Shown: positions 7,789 through 16,383 of the stretch, piece by piece
Position numbering within the stretch: position 1 is the first letter of the stretch
Layout of the letters: each line of letters opens with the position of its first letter
Assembly: GCA_030609965.1 (NCBI GenBank)
Contig: JAUWSQ010000017.1
Coordinates: 1 to 48,818 of the forward strand
DNA from: Candidatus Fermentibacterota bacterium
GTDB lineage: Bacteria; Fermentibacterota; Fermentibacteria; Fermentibacterales; JCC-6
Length of the DNA stretch: 48,818 nt
Direction of reading: 5' to 3'
Notes under the pieces: generated by a model
What the model saw: only the letters and a program-made list of their open reading frames with translations
Told to the model about the DNA's origin: nothing
Databases searched by the model: none
Translations under genes and position numbers: made by a program

Positions 7789-8904
7789 TTGACTGCACTG
7801 ATGCTCTTTGCGGCACTGGTTTCCGCCAGCTCACTTGACAGCCTTGATGCATGCGTGCAGGAAGCCCAGGAGCAGATAGCCCTCCTTGAGGAGGAGGGAG
7901 CTACCGTATCCACTATCCTGGATGCTATACATCAGCACATTCTTACCTCCAGGAGCTACTACAATGAACTGGCCCTGGAGGAAGCAGGAATACTCCAGCA
8001 ATTAAGCAGCGTTTCCAGTGTATTCACTTCTGAAGATTCACTGCGGGAAGCCCTGGTGGAAAGCCTCTCGTCATACATGATCTACCTGTATTCTCATCGG
8101 AACCTCGGAGGAATAGGGAGTTTTTTCGTGGAAGGTGGGTTCAGCAGGATGCTCCACCGGCAGGCTTACGTAGATTATCTCGCATCAAAGGCAGCAGGCG
8201 AAGTGTTCCTGCTATCGATCAGCCAGGATTCACTTGGCAGCTTTTGCGATTCACTTGAAGTCCTTCTGGTCAACGTTCAGCAGCTCCGCCATCAAATGGA
8301 GGAGACACAGGAGCGTATCTACGCGGAAGAGGCACGTCAGGTTTCAATGAGGAACCAGATCATGGGAAGGATCGCCGCCGCTGAGGAGTCACTGGCTGTA
8401 CTTGAAGACAGGAGAATAAGCAGGGCTGAATTTGTAACTCAGCTCAGTGCCCGTTCAAGCCCGGTTTCCGCCTCCATACCCTTCACTGAACCGGACATGA
8501 GCAGTTATATAGAGCAGCAGAGGGGCAGTGTAAGGTGGCCTGCCTCAGGAGAGGTGATCAGGGGATTTGGAATACAGACGAATCAGCGGTATGGAACTCA
8601 GACCCTAAGCGATGGAATAACAGTTGTTACACCACCGTCACAGGATGTATGCGCTTCGGCACCTGGAGTAGTGATGTGGGCAAATGAGTTCCTGAGCATG
8701 GGGCAGATGGTTGTTCTTGATCACCAGGATGGTTATTACACTGTTTACGGATATCTTGAGCAGGTCATGGTCAGCATTGGTGATGAAATGAATGCGGGAT
8801 CTCAACTTGCCAGAGCCGGAGCAGTTCCGGGGGGACAGCCGGGATACTATTTTGAGATTCGCAGGGGAGGAGAACCTGTAAATCCCGTGGACTATCTGGA
8901 GTAG
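7789..8904 (+). CDS. EnvC-like murein hydrolase activator (coiled coil + degenerate M23/LytM domain)
   Basis: The product likely acts in the periplasm, controlling peptidoglycan amidases at division. It has a short signal peptide (TALMLFAALVSASS), long helical/coiled-coil segments (about residues 20-235) and a C-terminal LytM fold (about 248-371). In active M23 peptidases zinc is held by HxxxD and HxH. Here the corresponding stretches read TLSDGITV, YGYLEQ and GYYFEIR, so the histidines are gone. This is the pattern of EnvC-type activators rather than enzymes. The start TTG 7789 is chosen because GGGAGG (7778-7783) lies five bases before it; the longer frame from 7702 would run inside metK and hide the signal peptide. 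It starts 22 bases after metK and is followed at once by holB. Confidence 0.75.
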   Translation: MTALMLFAALVSASSLDSLDACVQEAQEQIALLEEEGATVSTILDAIHQHILTSRSYYNELALEEAGILQQLSSVSSVFTSEDSLREALVESLSSYMIYLYSHRNLGGIGSFFVEGGFSRMLHRQAYVDYLASKAAGEVFLLSISQDSLGSFCDSLEVLLVNVQQLRHQMEETQERIYAEEARQVSMRNQIMGRIAAAEESLAVLEDRRISRAEFVTQLSARSSPVSASIPFTEPDMSSYIEQQRGSVRWPASGEVIRGFGIQTNQRYGTQTLSDGITVVTPPSQDVCASAPGVVMWANEFLSMGQMVVLDHQDGYYTVYGYLEQVMVSIGDEMNAGSQLARAGAVPGGQPGYYFEIRRGGEPVNPVDYLE

Positions 8905-8905
8905 A

Positions 8906-9988
8906 ATGGGTTTATTGAAGATAGTAAGAGGACAGGATCGGGCGGATGAACTGTTGAGCAGATCTTTCTCAAAGGGAAGGCTTGCACATTCATATCTGTT
9001 CGCCGGTCCCTCCGGTGTGGGCAGGCTTACCGCTGCGCTTGAGCTTGCAGCAGCCTGGATGTGCGAGGAGGAGAAGGACGGTTACTGCGGAGAATGCAGG
9101 AACTGCCTCAGGGTTTTCAAATTTCAGCATCCTGACGTGAGGCTCACTATTCCAGAGCTTGGAAGCACCAAGCCCGAAGAGATCGCGAATCTTCTCAAGT
9201 CAAGAGTGGATGACGGTATTACACCGCTTCGCCTTGCAGGGAACATCAGAATAAGCATAGACCGGATAAGGGAAATGGGAGAGAGACTCTCAAAAAAGGC
9301 TTACGAAAACAAAGGGCATATCGAAATTATTCCGGATGCGGACACAATGGGAATTGAGGCTGCAAACGCACTGCTGAAGACACTTGAGGAACCTCCGGAC
9401 GAAACAGTGATAATACTTATCAGCTCAAGATGGTCTGCTCTGCTCCCTACCGTAAGATCCCGTTCGCACCTTATAAGGTTCCGGAGGCTTAATGAGGATA
9501 CTATCAGGGACATTCTGATGGATCGGCTGAACCTGGGCAAGAAAGATGCCGGCGAAATCGCCAGAACTTCCGATGGAAGACCCGGGATCGCCCTTTGCAA
9601 AGGTAGTAATCCATCAGAGACAGAGAACGGCTACGATACGAAAATAATCCTGCGCGAGCTGGTCGAATGTCACTCGTCACGGGCAGCGGTAGCCCAGGCC
9701 ACCAGAATTTCAGGTAAACTGGGCAGGGAAGGTTCCCTTGAGTTCTGCAGAAGTATGCAGACATTTATCCATGATCTCAGGAGATGCACCCTTGATAAGC
9801 AGCCTGTCGTACATTCGGAGAGCGCCCTGCTGGGCTTCTGCGTAGATGATAATGCCTGCGGCTGCGGTGTTGAGCTTTTCCGCAGGGCTGAGGCAAGGCT
9901 TATCGGAAACGGTATGCCCGGAATAGTTCTGGCTGCGGCATTCACCGGTATGTGGAAATGTATAGCCGGCCCGGGAAGGAATCATTAA
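8906..9988 (+). CDS. holB: DNA polymerase III clamp-loader subunit (delta' / HolB-like)
   Basis: An AAA+ clamp-loader subunit that helps load the sliding clamp. The sequence has GQDRADELL near the start, a Walker A-like GPSGVGRLT, a four-cysteine zinc module CGECRNCLRV followed by HPD, and the sensor-region ALLKTLEEPP with SRWSALLPTVRSR. Arginine replaces the Walker A lysine, as expected of a delta' subunit that does not hydrolyse ATP; tau/gamma would be longer and keep the lysine. The gene starts one base after the EnvC-like stop and is followed by ricT, the same order as holB-yaaT in Bacillus. Confidence 0.85.
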   Translation: MGLLKIVRGQDRADELLSRSFSKGRLAHSYLFAGPSGVGRLTAALELAAAWMCEEEKDGYCGECRNCLRVFKFQHPDVRLTIPELGSTKPEEIANLLKSRVDDGITPLRLAGNIRISIDRIREMGERLSKKAYENKGHIEIIPDADTMGIEAANALLKTLEEPPDETVIILISSRWSALLPTVRSRSHLIRFRRLNEDTIRDILMDRLNLGKKDAGEIARTSDGRPGIALCKGSNPSETENGYDTKIILRELVECHSSRAAVAQATRISGKLGREGSLEFCRSMQTFIHDLRRCTLDKQPVVHSESALLGFCVDDNACGCGVELFRRAEARLIGNGMPGIVLAAAFTGMWKCIAGPGRNH

Positions 9989-9989
9989 A

Positions 9990-10892
9990 TTGAGTAATTT
10001 TAGTGAGAACGAAAACGGAAGCAGTGAGAACTACGAAAAGGAAATATCCAGTGCTATTGAGCTATTTCGGCTTCTATTCAGTTCTCGAAGGCTTGACACT
10101 TTTATCAACCTGTCAAGCAGACCGATTTCGGTGGGAGATCTGGTCGTTGTTTCCGCGGACAGAGGGGAAGATCTCGGGATGGTCATCGCGAAGTACGATC
10201 CGAGGGATCCTGTAGCTTCGATTAACGGCCATTTTGTCAGGAAAGCTACACCTGATGACCTTCAGAAGGATCAGCAGAATCGGGAATTCGAGAAGAAAGT
10301 GTTGAAATTCTGTCTGGAAAGAATCTCAACAAGAAGCATGGACATGAAGCTTACCAGCTGTGAGTCACAACTGGACAGAAGAAAATTACGGATATATTTC
10401 ACGGCAGACCAGCGGAAGGATTTCAGAGGGCTCGTTCGGGATCTTGCAAGTAAGTTCCATGCAAGAATAGAGATGAGGCAGATAGGTGTCCGGGACGACG
10501 CCAGACAGAAGGACGGTATAGGCTTGTGCGGAAAGAGATTATGTTGTGCTTCTTATCTGTCGCATTTCAGGTCGATTACCCTCAAGACTGCCAGAGAGCA
10601 GGACCTGGCGCCTAATCCGTCCAAAGTATCGGGTGTATGCGGTCGTCTGATGTGCTGCCTGAATTACGAAACTGATTTCTACAGAAAGGCCTCCAAACTC
10701 TACCCTCAGCTGGGTTCCAGAGCGAGGATCGGAAAGAGGGAGGGAAAGGTTATCGCGGTTGATATATTCAGAGAGACGGTAACCCTTCAGATGGAGGATG
10801 AAGAGGATAAGGTCATGGACATCGAGAAGTTCCACAGGAAGAAGAAACCCCTCAAGAAACTTCGTGAAAAAGAGAACCCCAAGCAGGAATGA
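9990..10892 (+). CDS. ricT: PSP1 / RicT (YaaT) family protein
   Basis: RicT-type proteins in Firmicutes form the Y-complex (RicA-RicF-RicT) that tunes RNase Y; the role outside that group is less certain. The PSP1 domain covers most of the protein. It has ISVGDLVVVSADRGEDLGMV near the start, RRKLRIYFTADQRKDFRGLVRDLA in the middle, and the cysteine-rich GLCGKRLCCASYL and VCGRLMCCLNYE segments that bind an Fe-S cluster in characterised members. The C-terminus is lysine-rich. The TTG start at 9990 follows GGGAAGGA with a ten-base gap. Conserved neighbours holB and metG strengthen the call. Confidence 0.88.
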   Translation: MSNFSENENGSSENYEKEISSAIELFRLLFSSRRLDTFINLSSRPISVGDLVVVSADRGEDLGMVIAKYDPRDPVASINGHFVRKATPDDLQKDQQNREFEKKVLKFCLERISTRSMDMKLTSCESQLDRRKLRIYFTADQRKDFRGLVRDLASKFHARIEMRQIGVRDDARQKDGIGLCGKRLCCASYLSHFRSITLKTAREQDLAPNPSKVSGVCGRLMCCLNYETDFYRKASKLYPQLGSRARIGKREGKVIAVDIFRETVTLQMEDEEDKVMDIEKFHRKKKPLKKLREKENPKQE

Positions 10893-10923
10893 ACCGGGAC
10901 TATTCCCTGAACCTGGAGAAACA

Positions 10924-12945
10924 ATGTCAAGATATCTGGTAACAAGCGCGCTGCCATACGCTAACGGTCCCTCGCATCTGGGACATCTGGCCGGGGCATA
11001 CCTGCCGGCTGATATATATGTTCGTTTTCTCAGGATGTGCGACGAGGATGTTGTATACATCTGCGGCTCAGATGAGCATGGCGTTCCCATAACTATCAAG
11101 GCCGAACAGATGGGTAAGACTCCCCGGGAGATTGTTGACAGGTACCATGAGATCATCAGAACGGATTTTGAGCGCTTCGGAATATCCTTTGATAACTTCT
11201 CCAGAACCGAAAACCCGGAGCACTACAAGTTTACTCAGGATGTCTTTCTGAGACTGCTTGAAAAGGGATACATAGTTGAAAAATCCATGAAGCAGTTCTA
11301 CTGCGATAAGTGCAATCGGTTTCTGCCCGACAGATATGTGGGCGGGACCTGTCCCGAGTGCAACTCGGAGAGTGCAAGGGGAGATCAGTGTGAAGACTGC
11401 GGATCATGGCTGGACGCACTCGATCTGCTGAAACCGGTCTGCGAAATATGCGGCTCCACTCCAGTCCCCCGGGAAACGACCCACTGGTTTCTCAGGCTGA
11501 ACGCATTCCAGGAATGGCTGGAAGAGTGGCTGGGATCCCACGAAGACTGGAAGAACAACGTTCTTAACTACTGTCGCGGCTGGCTTAAAGATGGCCTCCG
11601 GGAAAGGGCCATTACAAGGTATCTTGACTGGTGAGTACCTGTCCCCCTGAAGGAGGCTTCCGGAAAGGTTCTTTACGTATGGTTCGAAGCACTGCTCGGT
11701 TACGTGAGCAGCACAATAGAACTGTTCGCGAAAAGGGGAGAACCGGAAGGCTGGAAGGATTACTGGTTTGATCCCGAAACCCGCCTGGTGCAGTTCATAG
11801 GGAAGGATAACATAGTCTTTCATGCTATCATAGAACCATCCGTTCTTCACGGCCTGGGCAGCTATATCCTTCCGTGGAATATCCCTGCCAACGAATACCT
11901 CAATATCAGAGGGGAAAAGTTTTCAACAAGCAGGGGAACGGCGATCTGGCTGACGGATTATCTCGCTCACTTCCCGCCAGACCCCATGAGGTACGCTCTT
12001 GCCATAAACGCTCCGGAGAATCGTGATGCCGACTTTACATGGGATGAGTTCCGGCAAAGGAACAATGAGCTGGCAGATGTTTTCGGGAATTATGTAAACA
12101 GGATTATGAAGTTCGCTCATAAGACTTTCGAGGGAAGGGTACCTGAGCCTGCAGGTGAGGGCCCTGAGGAGAGAGAGCTGATTGCATCCGCTGCCGCTGC
12201 TCGTGACGAGATGGAGGAACTGCTGCGGAATTTCAAACTCAAGGCGGCATGCCTCAGAGTAATGGACCTGGCAAGAGAGGGAAACAGATATTTCGATCAA
12301 TCCCAGCCCTGGAAGACCGCAAAAACAGACAAACATAAATGTGCAACAACCATATACTACAGTATACAACTCGCGGACACTCTGAGGATACTGTTCACCC
12401 CGTTCATTCCGTTCACCTGTTCCAAAATCAGTAAAATGCTTGGAAACAGCTCCCTTCTCTGGAGTGATGCCGGTGGTGAGAATATTCCCTCAGGACGAGA
12501 ACTGGGAGAGCCTGAGATATTACTTGAGAAGCTCAAGAAAGGTTTCGAGAAAGTTATGCAGCCCGAAGATGGAAAATCCGGTACAGCCGACTCCGAAGCA
12601 GAGAAACCCGCGATCAAAGAAACTGTTTCCTACGATGATTTCATGAAAATTGACATGAGAGCAGGTATCGTAAAAGAGGTACATGATATAGAAGGTGCCG
12701 ACAAACTGTTCAGGCTCATGGTGGATATGGGTGATCATACACGTCAGCTGGTTGCCGGGATGAAACCTTTCTATTCGAAGGAAGAACTGATCGACAGAAA
12801 GATAGTTGTGCTGGTCAATCTTCAGCCGATCAAGATACGGGGGGTAGTGAGCAACGGAATGGTTCTCGCATCCGATGATGGAAAGGGCGGCGTGTATCTC
12901 CTTCAGCCGGGGAGCGATGCCTGTCCGGGTGATGGCATACATTAG
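10924..12945 (+). CDS. metG: Methionyl-tRNA synthetase, interrupted by an in-frame UGA
   Basis: MetG charges tRNA-Met and is normally essential. The start ATG 10924 (GGAG at 10915-10918) gives SRYLVTSALPYANGPSHLGHLAG with the HIGH-type HLGH. Zinc knuckles (CDKCNRF, CPECNSE, CEDCGSW, CEICGST), the KMSKS-type GEKFSTSRG and a C-terminal EMAP-like tRNA-binding domain (from about DDFMKIDMRAGIV) follow. Homology continues in one frame to TAG 12945. The only interruption is TGA at 11632-11634, where the family has a Gly codon in DLDW-G-VPVP. Without it the protein would be 673 residues, a normal length. A sequencing error, a recent nonsense mutation or recoding are the options; see findings. If not read through, the two halves are 10924-11634 and a fragment from GTG 11704. 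Confidence 0.88.
11632..11634 (+). other. In-frame UGA at a conserved glycine position of metG
   Basis: The codon series TGG-TGA-GTA-CCT-GTC-CCC encodes W-stop-V-P-V-P where relatives read W-G-V-P-V-P. One base (GGA to TGA) explains it. dnaK, dnaJ, ricT, ptb and others end on TGA here, so general reassignment of UGA is excluded. Confidence 0.9.
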
Positions 12946-12951
12946 AAACCG

Positions 12952-14157
12952 ATGAGAATCTGTGATGTAAACAGTTTGTATTCCTCCGTCGGTGGAGGAA
13001 TACGGATTTACCATGACAGGAAGCTCGATTATTTCTCCGATCATCCCCATCACACCGCTGCTCTGGTTATTCCCGGGAAGGAAGAGAGCCTCACTTTCAG
13101 TGGAAGCACAAGGATCTATTCAATAAGATCCATACCTCTATTTAAATCCGGGTACCGTATGATCGTGGACAGCGGGGACCTCAATTCCGCCTTTCTCGAT
13201 TTCAGACCTGACATTATTGAGATAGGCAGCCCTTACCTTCTACCGGCTCTTGTTGGCAGAGCCCTGGGCGCTTCCCCGGTTCCAACTGTAGGATTCTACC
13301 ATTCGGATTTTCCCGACAGTTATGTAGCTCCCTACGCCGGGAAGATATTTCCCTCGAAAATCGCCAAGGAACTCAGCAGGATTGCCGGAAACCACGTCAG
13401 CAGGTATTACAGCCGTATGACAGCGGTCTTTGCCGCTTCGGAATGCATGCTTGAAAAGCTGTATAAAGCCGGTGTAAGAAGACTCTTTCACACCCCGCTG
13501 GGCATTGATACGGATACATTTTCTCCGGCTGCCTTCTCAAACAGGTTCAGAAGGAAAGTCGGCGCATCCCCCGGGTGCAGGATCGTTCTGTATCTTGCAA
13601 GGCTCCACTGGGAGAAGGGGCTGGATCTTCTAATTTCAGCATACCCGCTTTTCAGGGACCCCGGTAGGATCAAGCTCGTCATAGGTGGCCGCGGCCCGCA
13701 TGAAAGCCTTGTGAATGATTTCATTGAAAAGTATCCTGAAGTCAATCGTCTGCCCTTTCTGAGCAGTAGAGATGATGTAGCAGAAGCCATGGCATCCTCC
13801 GATGTCTTTCTGGCCCTTGGCCGATATGAGACTTTTGGCCTTGCCGGCCTTGAGGCGATTGCGTCCGGTACCGTTCCTGTCTTTCCCGATGTATCCGCTT
13901 CAGGTGAAATGGCAGCGTCACTGAACCTTCTCCCTCCGTTCGAGTCTGGTAATCCTGAAAGCCTTGCAGATTCAGTATCTCGGGCGGTGGGGTTATCCAA
14001 TACAGAAACCACCGAATACTTAAGGAAGTATGCCGTTGCGCGGCATACCTGGGAGGATGTTTTCAGGAAAATGGAAAGCTTCTACGAAAGAATAATAGAG
14101 GCTTTCGAAGAGAAGGATGTTGAAAGGCTGGTTCCACCGGGCCGGTGGTGGGAATAA
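12952..14157 (+). CDS. Glycosyltransferase, GT4-like (GT-B fold)
   Basis: A retaining GT-B glycosyltransferase, probably acting on a cell-envelope glycan or glycolipid at the cytoplasmic face. The N-terminal domain opens with MRICDVNSLYSSVGGGIRIYHDRKL, typical of GT4. The C-terminal domain has YLARLHWEKGLDLLI, VIGGRGPHESLV and the donor-binding E-x7-E region in GRYETFGLAGLEAIASG. It begins six bases after metG without a clear ribosome binding site, so coupling to metG is possible. It is followed closely by the deacetylase-like gene, and a joint role in making a surface glycan is plausible but not shown. Donor and acceptor cannot be read from sequence. Confidence 0.85.
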   Translation: MRICDVNSLYSSVGGGIRIYHDRKLDYFSDHPHHTAALVIPGKEESLTFSGSTRIYSIRSIPLFKSGYRMIVDSGDLNSAFLDFRPDIIEIGSPYLLPALVGRALGASPVPTVGFYHSDFPDSYVAPYAGKIFPSKIAKELSRIAGNHVSRYYSRMTAVFAASECMLEKLYKAGVRRLFHTPLGIDTDTFSPAAFSNRFRRKVGASPGCRIVLYLARLHWEKGLDLLISAYPLFRDPGRIKLVIGGRGPHESLVNDFIEKYPEVNRLPFLSSRDDVAEAMASSDVFLALGRYETFGLAGLEAIASGTVPVFPDVSASGEMAASLNLLPPFESGNPESLADSVSRAVGLSNTETTEYLRKYAVARHTWEDVFRKMESFYERIIEAFEEKDVERLVPPGRWWE

Positions 14158-14159
14158 GC

Positions 14160-14894
14160 ATGAAGAAGCTGCAGCTGACTGTTCACGATGTATCGCCGGT
14201 TCACGAAGATACCCTGAGAGAAATACACTCCGCCCTATGCGGACTGGGTGCTGTGAGATACAGCATGCTGGTGGTTCCCGATTACCATGGGGAGTGGCCA
14301 CTGGAAGAGTATCCTGATTTTTGCCGATGGCTTGCGGAATTAGAAGAAAGCGGTGTGGAGATGGTTCTTCATGGCTTGCGGCATAAAGGCGCCGCCGCTC
14401 TGGGGACTGCAGACCGGATCAGATCATCGCTTTTCACGAGAGGTGAAGGGGAGTTTCTCGGTCTTGATGAAAAAGCGGCGGAACAGCTTCTGCGGGAGGG
14501 CCGGCAGATTCTCAAACGAGCTATTGGTATTGAAGTCAACGGTTTCGTTGCACCAGCATGGCTGTACAGCCGAGGAACAACCACGGCATTAGCGAAAACC
14601 GGTTTCATCTTCACAGAAAGCAGGTGGCGTATCTGGGCTCCTGGAACAGGACGGACTATTCTCTTGCAGCCTGCCGTGAATTACGCGGGTGGAGGCCTTC
14701 TGAAGAGATCTCTTGCAGCCTTGTGGGTAAGGGTTTCCACTGCATTGCTCTGCGGTTCCCAAACCGTAAGATTCGCCATTCATCCCTGTGACTTTGAGAA
14801 CTCTGCCAGGAAAAAAGCGGTCATGAAGCGGTTGAAGAACCTTCTGAGAAAACGGGAGACGGTCTGCTTCGCTGATCTCCTGCCTGCGCCATAA
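14160..14894 (+). CDS. Polysaccharide deacetylase-like protein (DUF2334 type)
   Basis: The protein starts KKLQLTVHDVSPVHEDTLREI, carrying the early HD metal-ligand region of this superfamily, and continues with MVLHGLRHKG, the second His-containing motif, and NGFVAPAWLYS, similar to the family's FxxPxW segment. This matches the DUF2334/predicted-deacetylase group of the NodB-like fold, which removes acetyl groups from sugars. The ATG at 14160 lies two bases after the glycosyltransferase stop; an earlier in-frame GTG at 14145 would overlap that gene and add nonconserved residues. The adjacency suggests the two modify the same glycan. Confidence 0.75.
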   Translation: MKKLQLTVHDVSPVHEDTLREIHSALCGLGAVRYSMLVVPDYHGEWPLEEYPDFCRWLAELEESGVEMVLHGLRHKGAAALGTADRIRSSLFTRGEGEFLGLDEKAAEQLLREGRQILKRAIGIEVNGFVAPAWLYSRGTTTALAKTGFIFTESRWRIWAPGTGRTILLQPAVNYAGGGLLKRSLAALWVRVSTALLCGSQTVRFAIHPCDFENSARKKAVMKRLKNLLRKRETVCFADLLPAP

Positions 14895-15032
14895 TGTCAC
14901 TGAAAATAGTGGACAGGAGCTTCAGGCGCCCTATAAGCGCAATCTTCAAGGGTAATAATCTTGCTTATATTCGTATATGTTTGCCAGGGATGAATATTAA
15001 TATTGTAGTGTCAGTCTAAAAGAGGACGGAAA

Positions 15033-15722
15033 ATGTATCTGGGATTTATGGACATGAATGCTGGTTTCCTGATTATTATTGCCGCAATGATCATAGGTCT
15101 AATAGCCAGATCGAAGGTCAGCGGCACCATCAAGCGTTTCAGCAAGGTAAGTACGGGAAGGGGGCTATCCGGCGCCGCTATTGCAAGAGAAATATTAGAC
15201 AGCTACGGTCTTGCAAATATCGGGATACAGGAGATAGCCGGGAACCTGACGGATCATTACGATCCACGGAACAATATGCTGAGCCTTTCGCGGAATGTTT
15301 ACAGCGGGAATTCCATAGCGTCCGTAGGTGTAGCAGCCCACGAAGCGGGGCACGCTGTTCAGGACGCGATGGGCTACAGCCCATTCAAGCTGAGACAGAA
15401 GCTGGTTCCGGTTGCCAACCTTGGCTCCCAGATGCTGTTCCCGCTGATAATCGGTGGACTTATCTTTCACATGACGGCGCTCTACTACCTGGGAGCAGCG
15501 CTTTACGGTGCCGCTCTGTTTTTTCAGCTGGTTACACTTCCTGTTGAATTCGACGCAAGCAGGCGTGCGGTTGTATATCTTGAGAAAAGCGGCAACATGA
15601 CCAGGATCGAACTGACAGGTGTTAAAAAGGTGCTGGGCGCTGCATCCATGACCTATGTAGCCGCGGCGCTTGCGTCCCTGGGGCAGATGGTCTGGCTGCT
15701 GCTCGCCGGCAGGAGAAGGTAA
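15033..15722 (+). CDS. Membrane zinc metallopeptidase, YugP-like
   Basis: A 229-residue integral membrane protein of the YugP family (neutral zinc metallopeptidase type 2). It has an N-terminal membrane helix (FLIIIAAMIIGLIARSKV), the zinc-binding HEAGH in VGVAAHEAGHAVQDA, and three or four further hydrophobic segments, including GLIFHMTALYYLGAALYGAALFF. The family segment PVEFDASRRAVVYL lies between them. Substrates of YugP proteins are not established. An intergenic stretch of 138 bases separates it from the deacetylase gene, and it overlaps the next protease gene by one base, so the two membrane proteases are made together. Confidence 0.88.
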   Translation: MYLGFMDMNAGFLIIIAAMIIGLIARSKVSGTIKRFSKVSTGRGLSGAAIAREILDSYGLANIGIQEIAGNLTDHYDPRNNMLSLSRNVYSGNSIASVGVAAHEAGHAVQDAMGYSPFKLRQKLVPVANLGSQMLFPLIIGGLIFHMTALYYLGAALYGAALFFQLVTLPVEFDASRRAVVYLEKSGNMTRIELTGVKKVLGAASMTYVAAALASLGQMVWLLLAGRRR

Positions 15723-16351
15723 TGGGTGTAGAGACTCCGTTCGTAATAATATTCGTGTTCTTCAGCGTAGTCTGTCATGAGATCGCTCACGGGTATGTTG
15801 CGCTCAAGCTTGGAGATCCCACCGCGTACAAGATGGGAAGGCTGACGTTCAATCCTCTTCCCCACATTGACCCGATCGGAACGATCCTGCTTCCCGCACT
15901 GTTCCTCATCAGCAACAGCCCCATCATGCTGGCATGGGCAAAGCCGGTACCGGTTAATCCGGGATTTTTCAGAAACCCGAAGACTGGTATGATGTGGGTC
16001 GCTATCGCAGGGCCTGCTACAAACTTCGCTATAGCTATAGTACTTACACTGTTCCTCCATCTGGCAGGCAGCATCCTGCCCTCAATACTGGTGCACAGCC
16101 TTGCAATGGCAGCTCTTATGAATATCGTGCTTATGGTCTTCAACCTCCTGCCGATCCCTCCGCTTGACGGCAGCAGAATCGTGGCGAGGTTTCTAAAGGG
16201 GCAGGCTCTTCACAATTACAGAAAGCTTGAGAAATTTGGCCTTTTCATAGTATTCGGAATGCTATACCTTGGGGTTATCTCAAGTATCCTCTACCCTGCG
16301 CTGAATTTCGCCGTGCGCCACCTCGACCTCTACCAGTACCTCAGACTCTAA
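15722..16351 (+). CDS. Site-2 protease family (M50) intramembrane metalloprotease
   Basis: A 209-residue multi-pass membrane protease. The zinc-binding motif is HEIAHG in VVCHEIAHGYVALKLGD, and the third ligand motif NLLPIPPLDGSRIV lies in a later helix. IAGPATNFAIAIVLTLF between them is also typical of short M50 proteases that lack PDZ domains. Such enzymes cleave within membranes, for example in sigma-factor or peptide signalling; the substrate is unknown. Its ATG shares a base with the upstream TAA, so it is coupled to the YugP-like gene. Confidence 0.9.
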   Translation: MGVETPFVIIFVFFSVVCHEIAHGYVALKLGDPTAYKMGRLTFNPLPHIDPIGTILLPALFLISNSPIMLAWAKPVPVNPGFFRNPKTGMMWVAIAGPATNFAIAIVLTLFLHLAGSILPSILVHSLAMAALMNIVLMVFNLLPIPPLDGSRIVARFLKGQALHNYRKLEKFGLFIVFGMLYLGVISSILYPALNFAVRHLDLYQYLRL

Positions 16352-16383
16352 CCCGTTTCATCTGAAATGATTGGAATGATGAA

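Noticed and set aside
10539..11156. Minus-strand frame of 205 codons over ricT and metG
   Set aside because: Antisense to two conserved genes, with no ribosome binding site and no family resemblance.
11632..11634. Genome-wide UGA = glycine code (SR1/Gracilibacteria type)
   Set aside because: dnaK, dnaJ, ricT, ptb, wecB and other genes end at TGA with correct family lengths, so UGA is a stop in this organism.
11632..11634. Selenocysteine at the metG UGA
   Set aside because: The position is a glycine in relatives, never cysteine, and no obvious stem-loop of the bacterial SECIS type follows directly.
12520..13053. Minus-strand frame of 177 codons
   Set aside because: Antisense to the metG C-terminal domain and the glycosyltransferase start; a composition artefact.
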